From positions 268,077 through 332,076 of the forward strand of contig WHUZ01000073.1 of assembly GCA_015179045.1 (NCBI GenBank): a stretch of DNA of 64,000 nt, written 5' to 3'. The notes beneath the pieces were generated by a model. The model ran no database searches. It saw nothing but the letters and a program-made list of their open reading frames with translations, and was not told the origin of the DNA. This stretch comes from Kalaharituber pfeilii. Its lineage: Eukaryota; Ascomycota; Pezizomycetes; Pezizales; Pezizaceae. The stretch's first letter is position 1. Every line of letters begins with the position of its first letter. The position numbers and the translations under genes were made by a program. Positions 54,290 to 64,000 of the stretch are shown here, piece after piece.

Positions 54290-56091
54290 GCAGTCCCTTC
54301 GAACCCGGTATTGATGGTATCAGATGTCTTATACCTCAGCCGGTGCATATTCCAATCACGTCCGCAATATGCATCCCCTCCAATATTCTGCATTGTACCG
54401 AGGCATTAGACCGCGATACAGTCTTAATAGGCATAATTTTGGGTTCGCCTACTACCTTCCGGAACCCGAGAGCATCGCCGGAGGTCCAGTTTGCGACTCC
54501 AACGAAGAAGAGCTGGAAACCGAGCAAGGTCCCACTGCAGACTCTGAGAAAGAGCAGGAAACTGAGGAAGCTCCCGCCGCTGACTCCGAGGAAGAGCAGG
54601 AAACTGAGAAACCTCCCACCGCCGACTTCGAGAAAGAGCAGGAAACTGAGGAAGCTCCCGCCGCCGACTCCACCCAGCTCGAACCCCTCCATGCGCAAAC
54701 TGAAACTACCTTTGATGCTGGCAAACCTAGATCCAAATTTCAGTTTTCACACATCCGTAGTCAACATGCTAATCTCCTGCACCCGTTTGTGAATTTTAAT
54801 GACTACAAAGTTGGCCGTTGGTTTCATCAAGCTAAGGTTGCAAAAACTCGGGTCAGCACATTTTTTCAGGAAGGTCTAGCGTCGACCATAGGAGTTGGCT
54901 TCAAGTTTGGCCACACTCTTCGAGGCATGATAGATTCCATGGTAGAAACTCCCCCTTGGCTTGAAGGATATGTGAGATATCCCATCGAAACAAATATCGA
55001 ATCCTACATTCGTGACATCCTTGACTGCGTCAAATATCTCATCCGGCAAAGATCATTTGTTGAGCATCTTACATGGGCACCTGTATGTGAAAGGGATTAT
55101 AAAGGTTCTCGTGTCTACTCCAAGCTTAATACTGGAGATTGGTGGTGGGACACTTAGGTTTGATACCCATTCTCCGCACTATGGCGCTGACTCTGATGGT
55201 CCTCCAGATGACTCTACCCGCCGGCTCTACAATTCTGCCAATTATTCTTGCATTCGACCAAACACATCTTACCAATTTTTCTAGAGATAAGAAACTTTGG
55301 CCAGTATATATGACACTCAGGAACATTCACTCTAGCATACAAAATAAACCCTCCTCTCATGCTTGGATTCCTATAGCACTATTGCCAATTCCGCCTAAGC
55401 GGCAATTAGGAATTCCTAACTATTCCGAAGCAGCCCAGGAAAACGATACATTTCAGGTTCTCCACAACGTCCTTTAGAAGCTTCTGAGTCCCCTTGCCGA
55501 CTTCCACAAGGTACCTCCTGACCACTCTGCCGGTATTGCTATAGAGTGTGCGGATGAAAGAGTGCGAATTTGCTTCCCACTTCTTTGTTCTTGGTTAGCA
55601 GACCATGTGAAAAATGTCAATATCTATACTATTCTACAGAATCGCTGTCCAATCTGCCCCTGCTCAGCGGAAAAGTTTGGAAACTATCAACCTATATCAC
55701 AACCATATAGAGATCCCTGGAAGTATCGCAGACTACTCCAACAAGCCGACTATGAAGGTCTTAAAGAAGATGGTGTCAAGCCCATCAATAATGCTCTATG
55801 GCACCTCCGCATTGTAAATCCTCCAGATCTCCTTCGTGCTGACCTCCTGCATAATATCTACCAAGGCATGCTCAAACATCTCATGGATTGGGTGATATCT
55901 TTTCTAGAAGACCTCAAGAGGATTCAATTTTCGATGAAATCTGGTCTACACTCCCCCCGTATTCGGGATTTACCCCTCCAACCAACCACTATCGAGCTGT
56001 AACACAATGGTCAGGAAAAGAGATGCGGAATTTAGGTCGGGTTCTTCTGGGGTTTTTGCTGCAATAGTAAGTAGGACCGCCGACTCTCCTA
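54290..56091 (+). pseudogene. Plavaka transposase, copy 2, N-terminal two thirds
   Basis: The best preserved N-terminal frame (54,324-55,157, 277 residues) has SNHVRNMHP from the finger, the acidic repeats, FQFSHIRSQHANLLHPFVNF, TPPWLEGYVRYPIETNIESY and RVYSKLNTGDWWWDT. The finger cysteines are mutated (Tyr and Trp positions). A 50-bp intron (55,158-55,207) follows, then LPAGSTILPIILAFDQTHLT, a stop at 55,478 (Trp in copy 1) and the frame 55,562-56,002 with CPICPCSAEKFGN and ADLLHNIYQGMLKHLMDW. It breaks off at the TCCTA target duplication of chromovirus C. Confidence 0.82.
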
Positions 56092-56579
56092 TGTTACAGC
56101 TAAGGTAAGGCTTACGGGAAATACCTGGAACCCCCGCCCGAATCGCTGTAAGGCGTATGCTGAAGATGTGACTGATCACCACTAGGCAACGCAGAGATTC
56201 ATATCGGCCCATGGACCGGCGGGTGGCTAATGAAGTGTGTGTCAAGCAGTAAATCGTATGATAGCACTGCACAGCACTTACCAATTGTCATTAATATGTG
56301 CACATGTATTAATTGCTACTATTGCTACTTCTAATGCATGTTTTTACTACGTCTCCTTATCTATAATCATCATGTCATTGTCATATTATGTTGGCGGCCA
56401 GGAAGTGTATATAAACGGGCCGAATAGATAGCTAGAAGAAATCAAGACACTAGCGGTGTTCTAAGTTGAACTCTCACTTAACGCTCTCGCGTAACCTTTT
56501 GCCATCCGCTTCGCTGCCTTCGCGAAACCGTAGTCGCCTCAGAGCTACTCTCGCGAGCCCAACGATGCCTATGCTAACA
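56092..56579 (+). repeat. 5' LTR of chromovirus C
   Basis: TGTTACAG to CTAACA, 488 bp. TATATAAA at 56,408-56,415 is followed 37 nt later by AGCGGTGT (56,452-56,459), the complement of the primer segment core. Confidence 0.93.
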
Positions 56580-56590
56580 TTACACCGCTC
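56580..56590 (+). promoter_or_regulatory. Primer-binding segment of chromovirus C
   Basis: TTACACCGCTC directly after the LTR, identical to A, B and D although the LTR sequences differ. ACACCGCT (56,582-56,589) pairs with AGCGGTGT in the LTR. Confidence 0.62.
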
Positions 56591-56699
56591 GTTAACTATT
56601 CTTTCTCTTTTTCTTTTTCTCTCATTACCAATGGAATTCCAACGGTCGCTCCCCCGCCTTTCCCAGTACCACAACTGCTCCCAGCATGCCCCTCCTTAC

Positions 56700-57560
56700 C
56701 GATGACGGATGTTGCGATATCTGGAGAATTTGTGGAAACCGCACAACACCAACCCCGCATACCTTACGATGCTAGCACGCCTCCCCACACTTGTACAACA
56801 ACCCCGCAGGCCCTACGTGTAAGCTTCCCGCTGTTAGAAACCCTCACGCAGCCGCTCGGAGTCCCGCTGCTCGGAGTCCCGTCGCCGCTCAGAAGTCCCG
56901 TCGCTGCTCGGGAGTCCCGTCGCCGCTCGGAGTCCCATCGCCGCTCGGAGTCCCGCCGTCGCTCGGAGTCCTGTCAACGCTTGGAGTCCCGTCGCTGCTC
57001 GGAAGTCCCGTCGCCGCTCGGAGTCCCATCCCCGCTCAGAGTCCCGCCGTCGCCGTCACCGTCGCCATTGCTACTCAAGGTCCCGTTCACCTCCTACCAA
57101 GGTGAAGCAGCCGAAGCCATTCCCTGACCCAAGCAGAATCGGAAGACCTCTAAGTCAGCATATCATCTTGGAGCAATCCCTACCCCCAGGCATACCATAG
57201 GGCACTCACCTCCCTACATTCGCACAACCAACCCCGCACGCCCTACGGGTGAGCTTCCCGCTATCAAAGACCTCACGCAGTCACTCGGAGTCCTACAGCT
57301 GCTCGGAGTCCCGTTGCCGCTCAGACTCCCGCCGCCGCCGCCGGCAGTCCCACTCAAGGTCCCGCACCCCTCCGCCCAAGGTGAAGCTGCTGCAATCATT
57401 CTCCGGAAAGTAGGATGAACTGGAAGACTTCCTCCTCTCTGTGGAAGTAGAAAGCTGTATCCATTGCTACCTACTGCTCCAAGCCCGCCGCCAATAAACG
57501 CAAACATCGACCGGTACAATGACCACCACCAAGAGACCCGCCGTCCACACCACCAAGCCT
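56700..57560 (+). pseudogene. Gag region of chromovirus C with an 18-bp coding minisatellite
   Basis: The open frame at 56,702-57,127 contains an SRRRSES-type repeat from an 18-bp minisatellite (GTCGCCGCTCGGAGTCCC, about 56,858-57,050), with a second smaller patch near 57,290-57,350. The basic/serine run could stand in for a nucleic-acid-binding gag tail. No capsid or zinc-knuckle motif is recognisable and the frame shifts repeatedly. Confidence 0.45.
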
Positions 57561-57699
57561 AACAAGAATGAGGAAGTCAGCCCATAGCAATTCAGGACAA
57601 AATAAGGGACACCCAAAGCACCATTGGAAGAACCAGACTAGACCCGTAAACGTACGGCAGGGAGACAGGAGCTCCCTAGAAGGAACAAAGGTTCTGAGT

Positions 57700-58230
57700 C
57701 CTGCATTTGTGTTTTTCCGGCGTTCGGAATAAATCAGGTAATGTAATCTCTAGTACTGCTTTTGATTTTGATGCGGAATGTCTGGATATTGGGAATAGAG
57801 AAGTGTTATTGGAATTATTTTGGTTGGGAAGGAAAAGTCTCTCTGTTGATGGCGAAACCGGCGTTTGGTTTATGATTGCCTTGATTTTGTTGTTCCTTGT
57901 GATGAAATTGTTTTACTCTCGGTCTCTGTTCCTATTTCTTCTACCTGTTTCTGTTTATTCCACCTGTTTCTGCTTCTCTCACCCGTTTCTGTTTCCTCCA
58001 TCTGTTTCCGTTTCTTCCATCTGTTTCTGTTTGGATTTAGGAAAGGAATCCTTGGAAGAAGGCAATGTACTACTAATGGTTAATGCGAACGTTATGAACG
58101 TTACGCTCAAGTATTCTCTGAGAAGCAAGCAGCCAGACTACCACCCCGCCGATCCTGGGATTATGAGATCCCACTCAACGACCCTAATGCCGAAGCACCC
58201 AAGCGCCCGATAATACAAGACTACCCGGAA
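57700..58230 (+). other. Pyrimidine-rich spacer of chromovirus C
   Basis: Runs of CTGTTTCTGTTTCTTCCATC type from 57,920 to 58,035 give an open frame of Phe/Ser/Leu/Cys that is probably not a protein. It lies where other chromoviruses have the protease and may include its remnant (TLKYSLRSKQPDYHPADPG, 58,110-58,160). Confidence 0.4.
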
Positions 58231-59340
58231 AGATGAAGCCCTGCAGAGGTATCTGGAAGAACATCCACGCACTGGCAAGATCAGACGTTCAAGACCCACA
58301 GCTGGTACCGATACTACCCGTCCGGAAAAAGGATGGCTCACTCCGTTTAGGTGTGGACTATAGGGGACTCAATAAGATCACAGTACCGAACCGGTACCCC
58401 CTCCCACTCATGCCAGACCCACGGTGAATACTTCACCCAGTTGTTTAAGTACGACTCATTCGAAATCAGTCAGGTGACGAAAACCTGTTCGATTATACCG
58501 ACGTACCTTTTGGACTTGCACCGATGAGTCTGTAGGAGATGATTGACGAATCCCTAGAAGGATACCGTTGAAGTAGTATGACAGGCGAATAGGTCCTACA
58601 ACTACCACTTGACCACAGACTAGCCGAACAGGAGATAGTCCTTCTTGGCCATACCATTAATGGCTACAAGCTTAACACCATTGCCGATTGGCCAACTACT
58701 ACATTGTTTCGTCAAGAACTACAGCGCCAGAGCGAAACCGCTTATCTCACTCATGGGCAACGCACCATTTTTACAAGGCGACGCACAACGGCAGTCATTC
58801 GATGAACTCAAACAAGCATTCCTATTCACCTCAGTACTCCGCTCCTGGGATAAAACCCTGAAGGCGATCATAGGATAAAACTTGGAAGTCGATCATGGGA
58901 TGGAACCCTGAAGACTATTATGGAAACCGATGCGTCAATACTCCGCCTATGGGATAGAACCCTGAGGACGATCATGGGATAGAACCTGAAGACGATCATG
59001 GAAACCGATGTATCTAACCAAGCCCTTGCTGATACCACGGGGAGAACGGAACTAAAACGCTATATCCAGTCGACTTCCACTCACCAGCGCTCACCACAGA
59101 CGAACGGAACTGACCATGACAAGGAGCTGTTCGCGATCGTCGACTGCTTCAAATGGTACACTTGACTACAGGGCGTACATGTTGATGTCTATACGAATCA
59201 CCACCAAGCAGAAGCTCAACTCCCGGCAGGCAAACTGGCATACGAAGGTGTGCAAACTGGACTTTACTATCATCTATCGCAAGTGAAGCGATAACAGGAA
59301 GGCCAATGCTACATCATATCTATCGCAACGAAAGTGATAA
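58206..59340 (+). pseudogene. Reverse transcriptase and RNase H of chromovirus C
   Basis: RT fingers at 58,300-58,420 ([20 protein letters not shown], then PNRYPLPLM). The palm is collapsed: the YxDD stretch is missing between 58,440 and 58,640. The connection is at 58,700-58,860 (NYSARAKPLISLM, SFDELKQAF). Short copies of GGGATAGAACCCTGA-type sequence at 58,845-58,990 look like local triplication. RNase H pieces are at 59,115-59,240 (HDKELFAIVDCFKWYT). It is inactive. Confidence 0.65.
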
Positions 59341-59567
59341 CGGGAAGGCTGACGCTATATCACGTTGATCTAGTAACGAAACTGGCAGCAGAGTTGCTGG
59401 CCACTGGGGGGTGCACCGCACCCAAAGAATGATATCAAGAAACTTTTACCAGTATGGATGGAAAGAAGCTACGCAACCATACGTCGCCAAACGGCGAAAG
59501 CTGACTGACATACTTGCCAAACCTAATACCAATACCAACTGGAGCCAGATCCATTATATCCATTATA

Positions 59568-59630
59568 GTTGACTAGCGATAAAACGGTCACCAGTTCGAT
59601 GCCTCATTTATCTCACCATACCCCAATGGA
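59568..59630 (+). repeat. TRIM-like primer/leader block inside chromovirus C
   Basis: GTTGACTAGCGATAAAACGG, then GTTCGATGCCTCATTTATC, matches the start of the TRIM internal region (10,452-10,510; reverse of 27,300-27,352). It is better preserved than either TRIM: TTGACTAGCGATA (59,569-59,581) is the exact complement of TATCGCTAGTCAA in the TRIM-1 LTR. Only a few bases of LTR-like end (CCATTATA) precede it. Confidence 0.55.
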
Positions 59631-59689
59631 ATAATTCACCAGCCAGAAAATGGCTCATAGGCCTGGCCAGCCTATGTGAGTGAAAGGTA

Positions 59690-59960
59690 CACATGGCACC
59701 GACCGTATATACGCACACGGCACCGACCGTATACAGGTACACGGTACCGACCATACACAGGCACATGGCACCGACCGGATACAGGCACACGGCACCGACC
59801 GTATACAGGCACACGGCACCGACTGTATATAGGCACATGGCACCGACCACATACACGCACGCGGCACTAACCGCATAGATACAAGCGGTACCGACCGCTC
59901 ACACGCACGCGGCACCGACTGCATACAGGCGCGCAGCACTGACCGCATATAGGCTATAAG
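59690..59960. repeat. 24-bp minisatellite in chromovirus C, about 11 copies
   Basis: Tandem GGCACCGACCGTATACAGGCACAC with increasing divergence to the right. The period is a multiple of three, so spurious frames stay open on both strands. It separates RNase H from the integrase core. Confidence 0.9.
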
Positions 59961-60239
59961 TCCGGAAGTAACCCGGCATGCTAAGGACACAAACTGGACA
60001 ATATAACGCTGTGTTAGCCCGGCATGCCAAGTGGACGACGTGCACCGCCTATGGGAGAGCGGGATGGCCACACTTGAGCAATGTGGCAGGGCAGCGGCGC
60101 TGTATCCCAGTAAGCCAAGTGGACAAGGCACCATAACACTTGGGTGTAAGCATGCGACTCCCGACATGTCCAAGTGGTTGGTGGGGTAGCCGCACGACGG
60201 GCTGGGGCAGCAATTAGCAAATATCACTAACGCTAAAGC

Positions 60240-61140
60240 TATGGATTTCGTTGAAGAACTACTAAAGTCGGAAAGCTGCAATGCGATTCTCGTCGTTACG
60301 AACCGCATTACCAAGGTCCACCGATACATACTGACCAAAACAACCTGTACGTCTATAGGGGTCGCCTCCGCATGGTGGAAATTAACCAGCAGCTCAACGA
60401 CAAACCCCGGCTATTCACACCCTACCATTGGCAAACCGACGGATCGTCAGAGCGAGCGATATGAACTCTCAAGCTTACCTACGCATCTTCTGTCATGATA
60501 GACAAAACCGACGAGTCACTTTGGTTACTACTAGCTAAGTACGCATACAGTACTTCGAAAACGTCAATGTATACACCCTTTGAGGGCCTATATAGATTCA
60601 ACGCCAAGCAATACACGTCTCGGATCCGGGATAACTACACTTCGCCTCACCGGCAGCCAAGGACTGGCTAGACAGGATGACTACAGTACATAACCATATA
60701 CGCGATACCCTCAAAAATTAATAATCGGAGATCAGAACCCTTCACCAAAAAATTTCGACAATTCCAAAGTAGGGGACCAAGTGCTTGTTGACCGACGAAA
60801 CCTTCGGGTAATAACTGGCAACAACCGAACACTCACCAATAAATATATTGGTCCCTACGAGGTGAAGAGTCGCCAGTCACCACGCATACGAACTTCAGCT
60901 ACCGGAAAAGACCTGCGATTGCATAACGTCATCCACATCAGCCTCCTTAAGCCCTTTCAAAGTTGAAATAACAACTCGGACCTCGATAGCGAAGAAAGAC
61001 TCTATAATGTCGACTATGTTGTTGATAGCTATAAGGTCTAGAACTGGGCTAAATATCGAATCTGTTGGCAGGGGTACAACGAAGATGACGATACATGGAA
61101 GCCTATTGGCAACCTATAACGCTCGTTGGAGAAATCTACA
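60240..61140 (+). pseudogene. Integrase and chromodomain of chromovirus C
   Basis: Integrase core AMDFVEELLKSESCNAILVV with the first catalytic aspartate (60,241-60,300). The second aspartate block is lost; GKPTDRQSERYE (60,432-60,465) matches QTDGQTER. C-terminal domain at 60,781-60,966 (VLVDRRNLRVITGNNRTLTN, IGPYEVKS, LHNVIHISLLKPF). The chromodomain is at about 61,000-61,125 (YNVDYVVDSYKV, YRICWQGYNEDDDTWKPIGN) with two stops. It shows that this family's pol order matches chromovirus E. Confidence 0.72.
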
Positions 61141-61503
61141 AGAGAACACCCACGAAAGCCAAAGGACCTAAGTCTCGAGGTGGGTGATGAAACGTTCCAA
61201 GTAATGAGTATTACATTGGATGAAGGTCTAGCTACATGGGCTAGAACCTTATGTGAGCAGTTATACCTTCCATGCTCTTGAGATTTTCCCACTGGGTTTT
61301 TACTCAAGAAGTGGTTTAATGGCTAACGCTTACGAAAACTATTATTCGTGCAGGACACACCAGTCTTACCATCGGCCACCAATGGGTTTTGGTGATGACA
61401 GTACCCAGCGCATAGGGTACGCCGACACTCTTAGCCGTCACACACATCCCAACCGAATGGGTTTTCGGATCGGTTTAGATGCTTTTCGGGGCAAAAAAGC
61501 TCT

Positions 61504-61517
61504 AAAACGGGGGGTGA
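61504..61517 (+). promoter_or_regulatory. Polypurine tract of chromovirus C
   Basis: AAAACGGGGGGTGA directly before the 3' LTR; near-identical to those of B and D (minus-strand AACGGGGGGGTAA). Confidence 0.8.
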
Positions 61518-62004
61518 TGTTACGGCTAAGGTAAGGCTTATGGGAAATACCTGAAACCCCGCCCGAATCGCTGTAAGGCGTATGCTGAAGATGTGACTGA
61601 TCACCACTAGGCAACACAGGGATTCATATCGGCGCATGGACCGGTGGGTGGCTAATGAAGTGTGTGTCAAGCAGTAAATCGTATGATAGCACTGCACAGC
61701 GCTTACCAATTGTCATTAATATGCGCACATGTATTAATTGCTACTATTGCTACTTCTAATGCATGTTTTTACTACGTCTCCTTATCTATAATCATCATGT
61801 CATTGTCATATCATGTTGGCGGCCAGGAAGTCTATATAAACGGGCCGAATAGATAGCTAGAAGAAATCAAGACACTACCGGTGTTCTAAGTTAAACTCTC
61901 ATTTAACGCTCTCGCATAACATTTTGCCGTCCGCTTCGCTGCCTTCGCGAAACCGTAGTCGCCTCAGAGCCACTCTCGCGAGCCCAGCGACGCCTACGCT
62001 AACA
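61518..62004 (+). repeat. 3' LTR of chromovirus C
   Basis: 487 bp, TGTTACGG to GCTAACA. About 22 differences from the 5' LTR, mostly transitions. The self-priming word is changed to ACCGGTGT (61,878-61,885). Confidence 0.93.
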
Positions 62005-63397
62005 TCCTAAGCTGGACGCCGCCTAACGTCGTCGAGCCTCTTAGGCTATCCTTTGTATTCGCTACTTTACGGATTTTCACCTAATTGCTCAATATCAGAC
62101 TCATACAGATGAAACGGTGAACTATATGCGTCAGTATTTAGAGAAATTCCATACATACAAATCAGTCTTCTTGCAATATCGTGCTGGTAAAACTACAGCT
62201 GGAGACACATGAACCGCAATCCAGGTATTATCATCAGACCACCGATCTGAGGTGGCATCTGCTAAGAAGAAGTTGTCCAAAACTCAAGTTGACTGTTTAC
62301 AATGCGAAACTCACCTTGAGGGAGAAATCCTTAGGGTAGAAATGTTGGAAAAGACCTCCCATTTCAACTTCCCAAAGATGCATCTGATAAGTCACTATGG
62401 AGATCAAATCAAGTGATTCGGTCAACTCTTGCAGTATTCTACTGAAGTTGGAGAGTCTTATCATAAGCCCCTAAAAGACGCCTACCGCCAGAGCAATCAT
62501 GTCGATGCAACACCCCAAGTACTGAAAACCTATGAACGTGATCACGCGTTTGCAATGCGCGAACTTAACCTTGCTGCTTGGGCAAAAACAATCAATATCG
62601 GCGACGCTTCTCAGGTAATCCATACACCGACCACAGTAGTCCCAGCAAAAACAAGCAACATTGGTGACGCGTCTCAGGTAAATCACGCACCGACCACAGG
62701 AGTCCCAGACCATAATATCGAACATGCCCCTGCAGTATCAAATCCAGATAGAGCATTTTTCCGGCTACGAGGGCATCAAAATATCAAGTATATCAACAAT
62801 ATCCAAGATCTCATAGATACCTATGAGATTTCCAATTTGGATAGTCTTCTACTTGCATTTCTCACTTTTAACCACCCGAATATCTTGGCAAGTCTCGGCG
62901 CCGACCACCATGGTCTGCTGACCACCTCTGTGGAATCGTGCTGTAGTATTAAAATGAGTATACTATCCTATGCCAGCGAAGGTTTTGTTGAGCACATACT
63001 CCAGACTACTGGTTCGCGTCAGTTTCGAGGGAAGGTGGCAAGGGCGGATTGAGTCTGGGTTCGTTTTGCAGCCAGCAAAGGGGAACCATCTGAGCCCAGT
63101 CCCAGGAATCTAAATGGACAAATGCCAGCCCGTCTAAATTGTATATTCAACTTTCGTGCTACAGATGCACTGGAGGTTTATCGGCTGGCGCATGTCTCGC
63201 TACTTGAGAAGGTCAGCACGGGGCCCACCGAAGCCAGCTTCTTTAAGGTAAGAGTTCCATCTCGGACACGGAATGCTATTGTATATATTAGGGACATTGG
63301 TGGAATGGTACACTTAATTCTGATTCAGAAGGATTTGTGGTATGTCAATAATCGTATAGATTTGGATACTTGGAATGTACTTTATGATAATAAATAG
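62005..63397 (+). pseudogene. Plavaka transposase, copy 2, C-terminal third
   Basis: Resumes at the TCCTA duplication. KLDAA, then MRQYLEKFHTYKSVFLQYRA, HFNFPKMHLISHYGDQIK and the TGA shared with copy 1. The frame 62,429-63,052 carries YHKPLKDAYRQSNHVDATPQ, two NIGDASQVNHAPTTGVP-type repeats (62,590-62,705) and FVEHILQTTGSRQFRGKVAR. A private TGA replaces Trp near 63,053. The final frame 63,122-63,397 has YRLAHVSLLEKV and GGMVHLILIQKDLWYVNN. Confidence 0.82.
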
Positions 63398-63775
63398 TCA
63401 ATTTTCCTTCGCCGGTAGTAATGAACAATGATATTTGAAGGCGGAGATTATATGAATATACAGACTCTGCATACAGTCAGTCTACCACTGACTCCTGTGG
63501 TGGGCACTATTTCATTCACATATTGTCTTGATTTATCTCTCGTATTTATAACACATGTGCGCTATAAGCTGTTGTTATGTTCACCTATAAGGCTGAAGTG
63601 ATTTAATATTATATTGGGCGCAAATGGGAACCTTACGGTGCCGGGCGCTCATGGGTTATACATCTAGGATGCAGTACAGGTTTTGAGAACGTGCTGGGTG
63701 CTGGGGGTGCTCAGGGCGATTGGCACGCCTAGGGCGTGGCCATTGCGCCCAGCCGGAAAATTATTTTTGCTGATG

Positions 63776-63824
63776 AACTGGGAAACTTGAAAGCTTAGAA
63801 GAGATAGTGAGCATCATGATAGGG
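63776..63824. other. 49-bp subtelomeric junction sequence
   Basis: Identical to 45,032-45,080, the first bases right of Plavaka copy 1. It ends CATGATAGGG; in copy 1 the next bases are CTTTAGC, here GTTAGGG repeats begin. The AGGG overlap is a plausible seed for telomere addition. Confidence 0.85.
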
Positions 63825-63932
63825 GTTAGGGTTAGGGTTAGGGTTAGGGTTAGGGTTAGGGTTAGGGTTAGGGTTAGGGTTAGGGTTAGGTTAGGGTTAG
63901 GGTTAGGGTTAGGGTTAGGGTTAGGGTTAGGG

Positions 63933-63973
<41 letters not shown>

Positions 63974-64000
63974 GGTTAGGGTTAGGGTTAGGGTTAGGGG
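63823..64000. repeat. Telomere, TTAGGG repeats
   Basis: About 29 units of TTAGGG, G-rich strand running 5' to 3' to the window end, so this is a right chromosome end. There are two irregular units: TTAGG lacking one G near 63,885-63,890, and TTTAGGG near 63,950-63,956. No TERRA-type or subtelomeric helicase gene is adjacent. Confidence 0.98.

Larger units (their letters stand above)
56087..62009 (+). mobile_element. Chromovirus C with its 5-bp target duplication
   Basis: The element proper is 56,092-62,004 (5,913 bp), flanked by TCCTA at 56,087-56,091 and 62,005-62,009; copy 1 shows the single TCCTA at 43,261-43,265. It is plus oriented, a different family from A/B/D/E (LTR 487-488 bp) but with the same primer segment. 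The LTRs differ at about 22 of 487 sites, so it is older than chromovirus B. The interior is heavily rearranged with minisatellites. Confidence 0.95.
49283..63775 (+). mobile_element. Plavaka transposon copy 2, subtelomeric, split by chromovirus C
   Basis: About 8.6 kb without chromovirus C (56,092-62,004). TIRs at 49,283-49,302 and 63,756-63,775 match those of copy 1. It aligns with copy 1 over its full length at roughly 93-96% by eye, including accessory frames, palindrome, SINE-like element and transposase. The left end sits in chromovirus E; the right end is followed by 49 bp shared with copy 1's flank, then telomere. Confidence 0.85.

Noticed and set aside
57865..58083. Phe/Leu/Ser-rich frame resembling membrane segments
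   Set aside because: It derives from CTGTTTCT pyrimidine repeats in the chromovirus C spacer.
59608..60338. Minus-strand 227-residue and 82-residue frames rich in Cys/Val
   Set aside because: They are translations of the 24-bp minisatellite in chromovirus C.

Overview
This window is the end of a fungal chromosome. It finishes in about 180 bp of TTAGGG telomere repeat (63,823-64,000), and the rest is layered, mostly dead transposable elements. I found no convincing host gene, rRNA or tRNA. Chromodomain-bearing Gypsy elements (chromoviruses), Plavaka-type (CACTA-like) DNA transposons, a pogo-like transposon and short introns point to a filamentous fungus. The species cannot be named from this window. 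Many old copies carry C-to-T/G-to-A changes and have become AT-rich, as expected from RIP-like mutation or deamination of methylated cytosine.

Layout, left to right. (1) 1-3,908: the 5' half of minus-strand chromovirus A with its 738-bp LTR. (2) 3,909-13,880: AT-rich ground with a pogo-like transposon (5,680-9,113) split by a solo chromovirus LTR, an inverted pair of pogo 3' ends (9,513-12,255), a complete 877-bp miniature LTR element (TRIM-1), a solo TRIM LTR, a 58-bp satellite, a poly(A) retroposon and an 18-bp minisatellite. (3) 13,881-17,993: chromovirus F, a separate family, cut off by chromovirus D. (4) 17,994-24,931: chromovirus D, with a SINE-like insert in one LTR and a 664-bp insert in the other. 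(5) 24,932-30,584: decayed AT-rich DNA with an inverted chromovirus fragment, an AT-rich satellite and a second TRIM. (6) 30,585-45,031: Plavaka copy 1, split by young chromovirus B. (7) 45,032-49,282: a flank and degraded chromovirus E, which ends where Plavaka copy 2 begins. (8) 49,283-63,775: Plavaka copy 2, split by chromovirus C. (9) A 49-bp flank identical to the start of copy 1's right flank, then telomere.

How the parts relate. The two Plavaka copies are each about 8.6 kb without their insertions. Each preserves the empty site of the retrotransposon that split the other, so both element boundaries and 5-bp target duplications can be read directly. The transposases share at least two in-frame stop codons, so both descend from an already dead copy or were moved by another element. 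In all chromovirus copies with a 5' LTR, the segment next to the LTR has no tRNA-type TGG. It contains an 8-mer exactly complementary to a site about 40 nt downstream of the LTR TATA box, the arrangement expected for Tf1-like self-priming. The unrelated TRIM family shows the same logic with 9-13 nt of complementarity. A short A-tailed retroposon is truncated at different points in several copies with target duplications, so LINE-type retrotransposition has also been active here.
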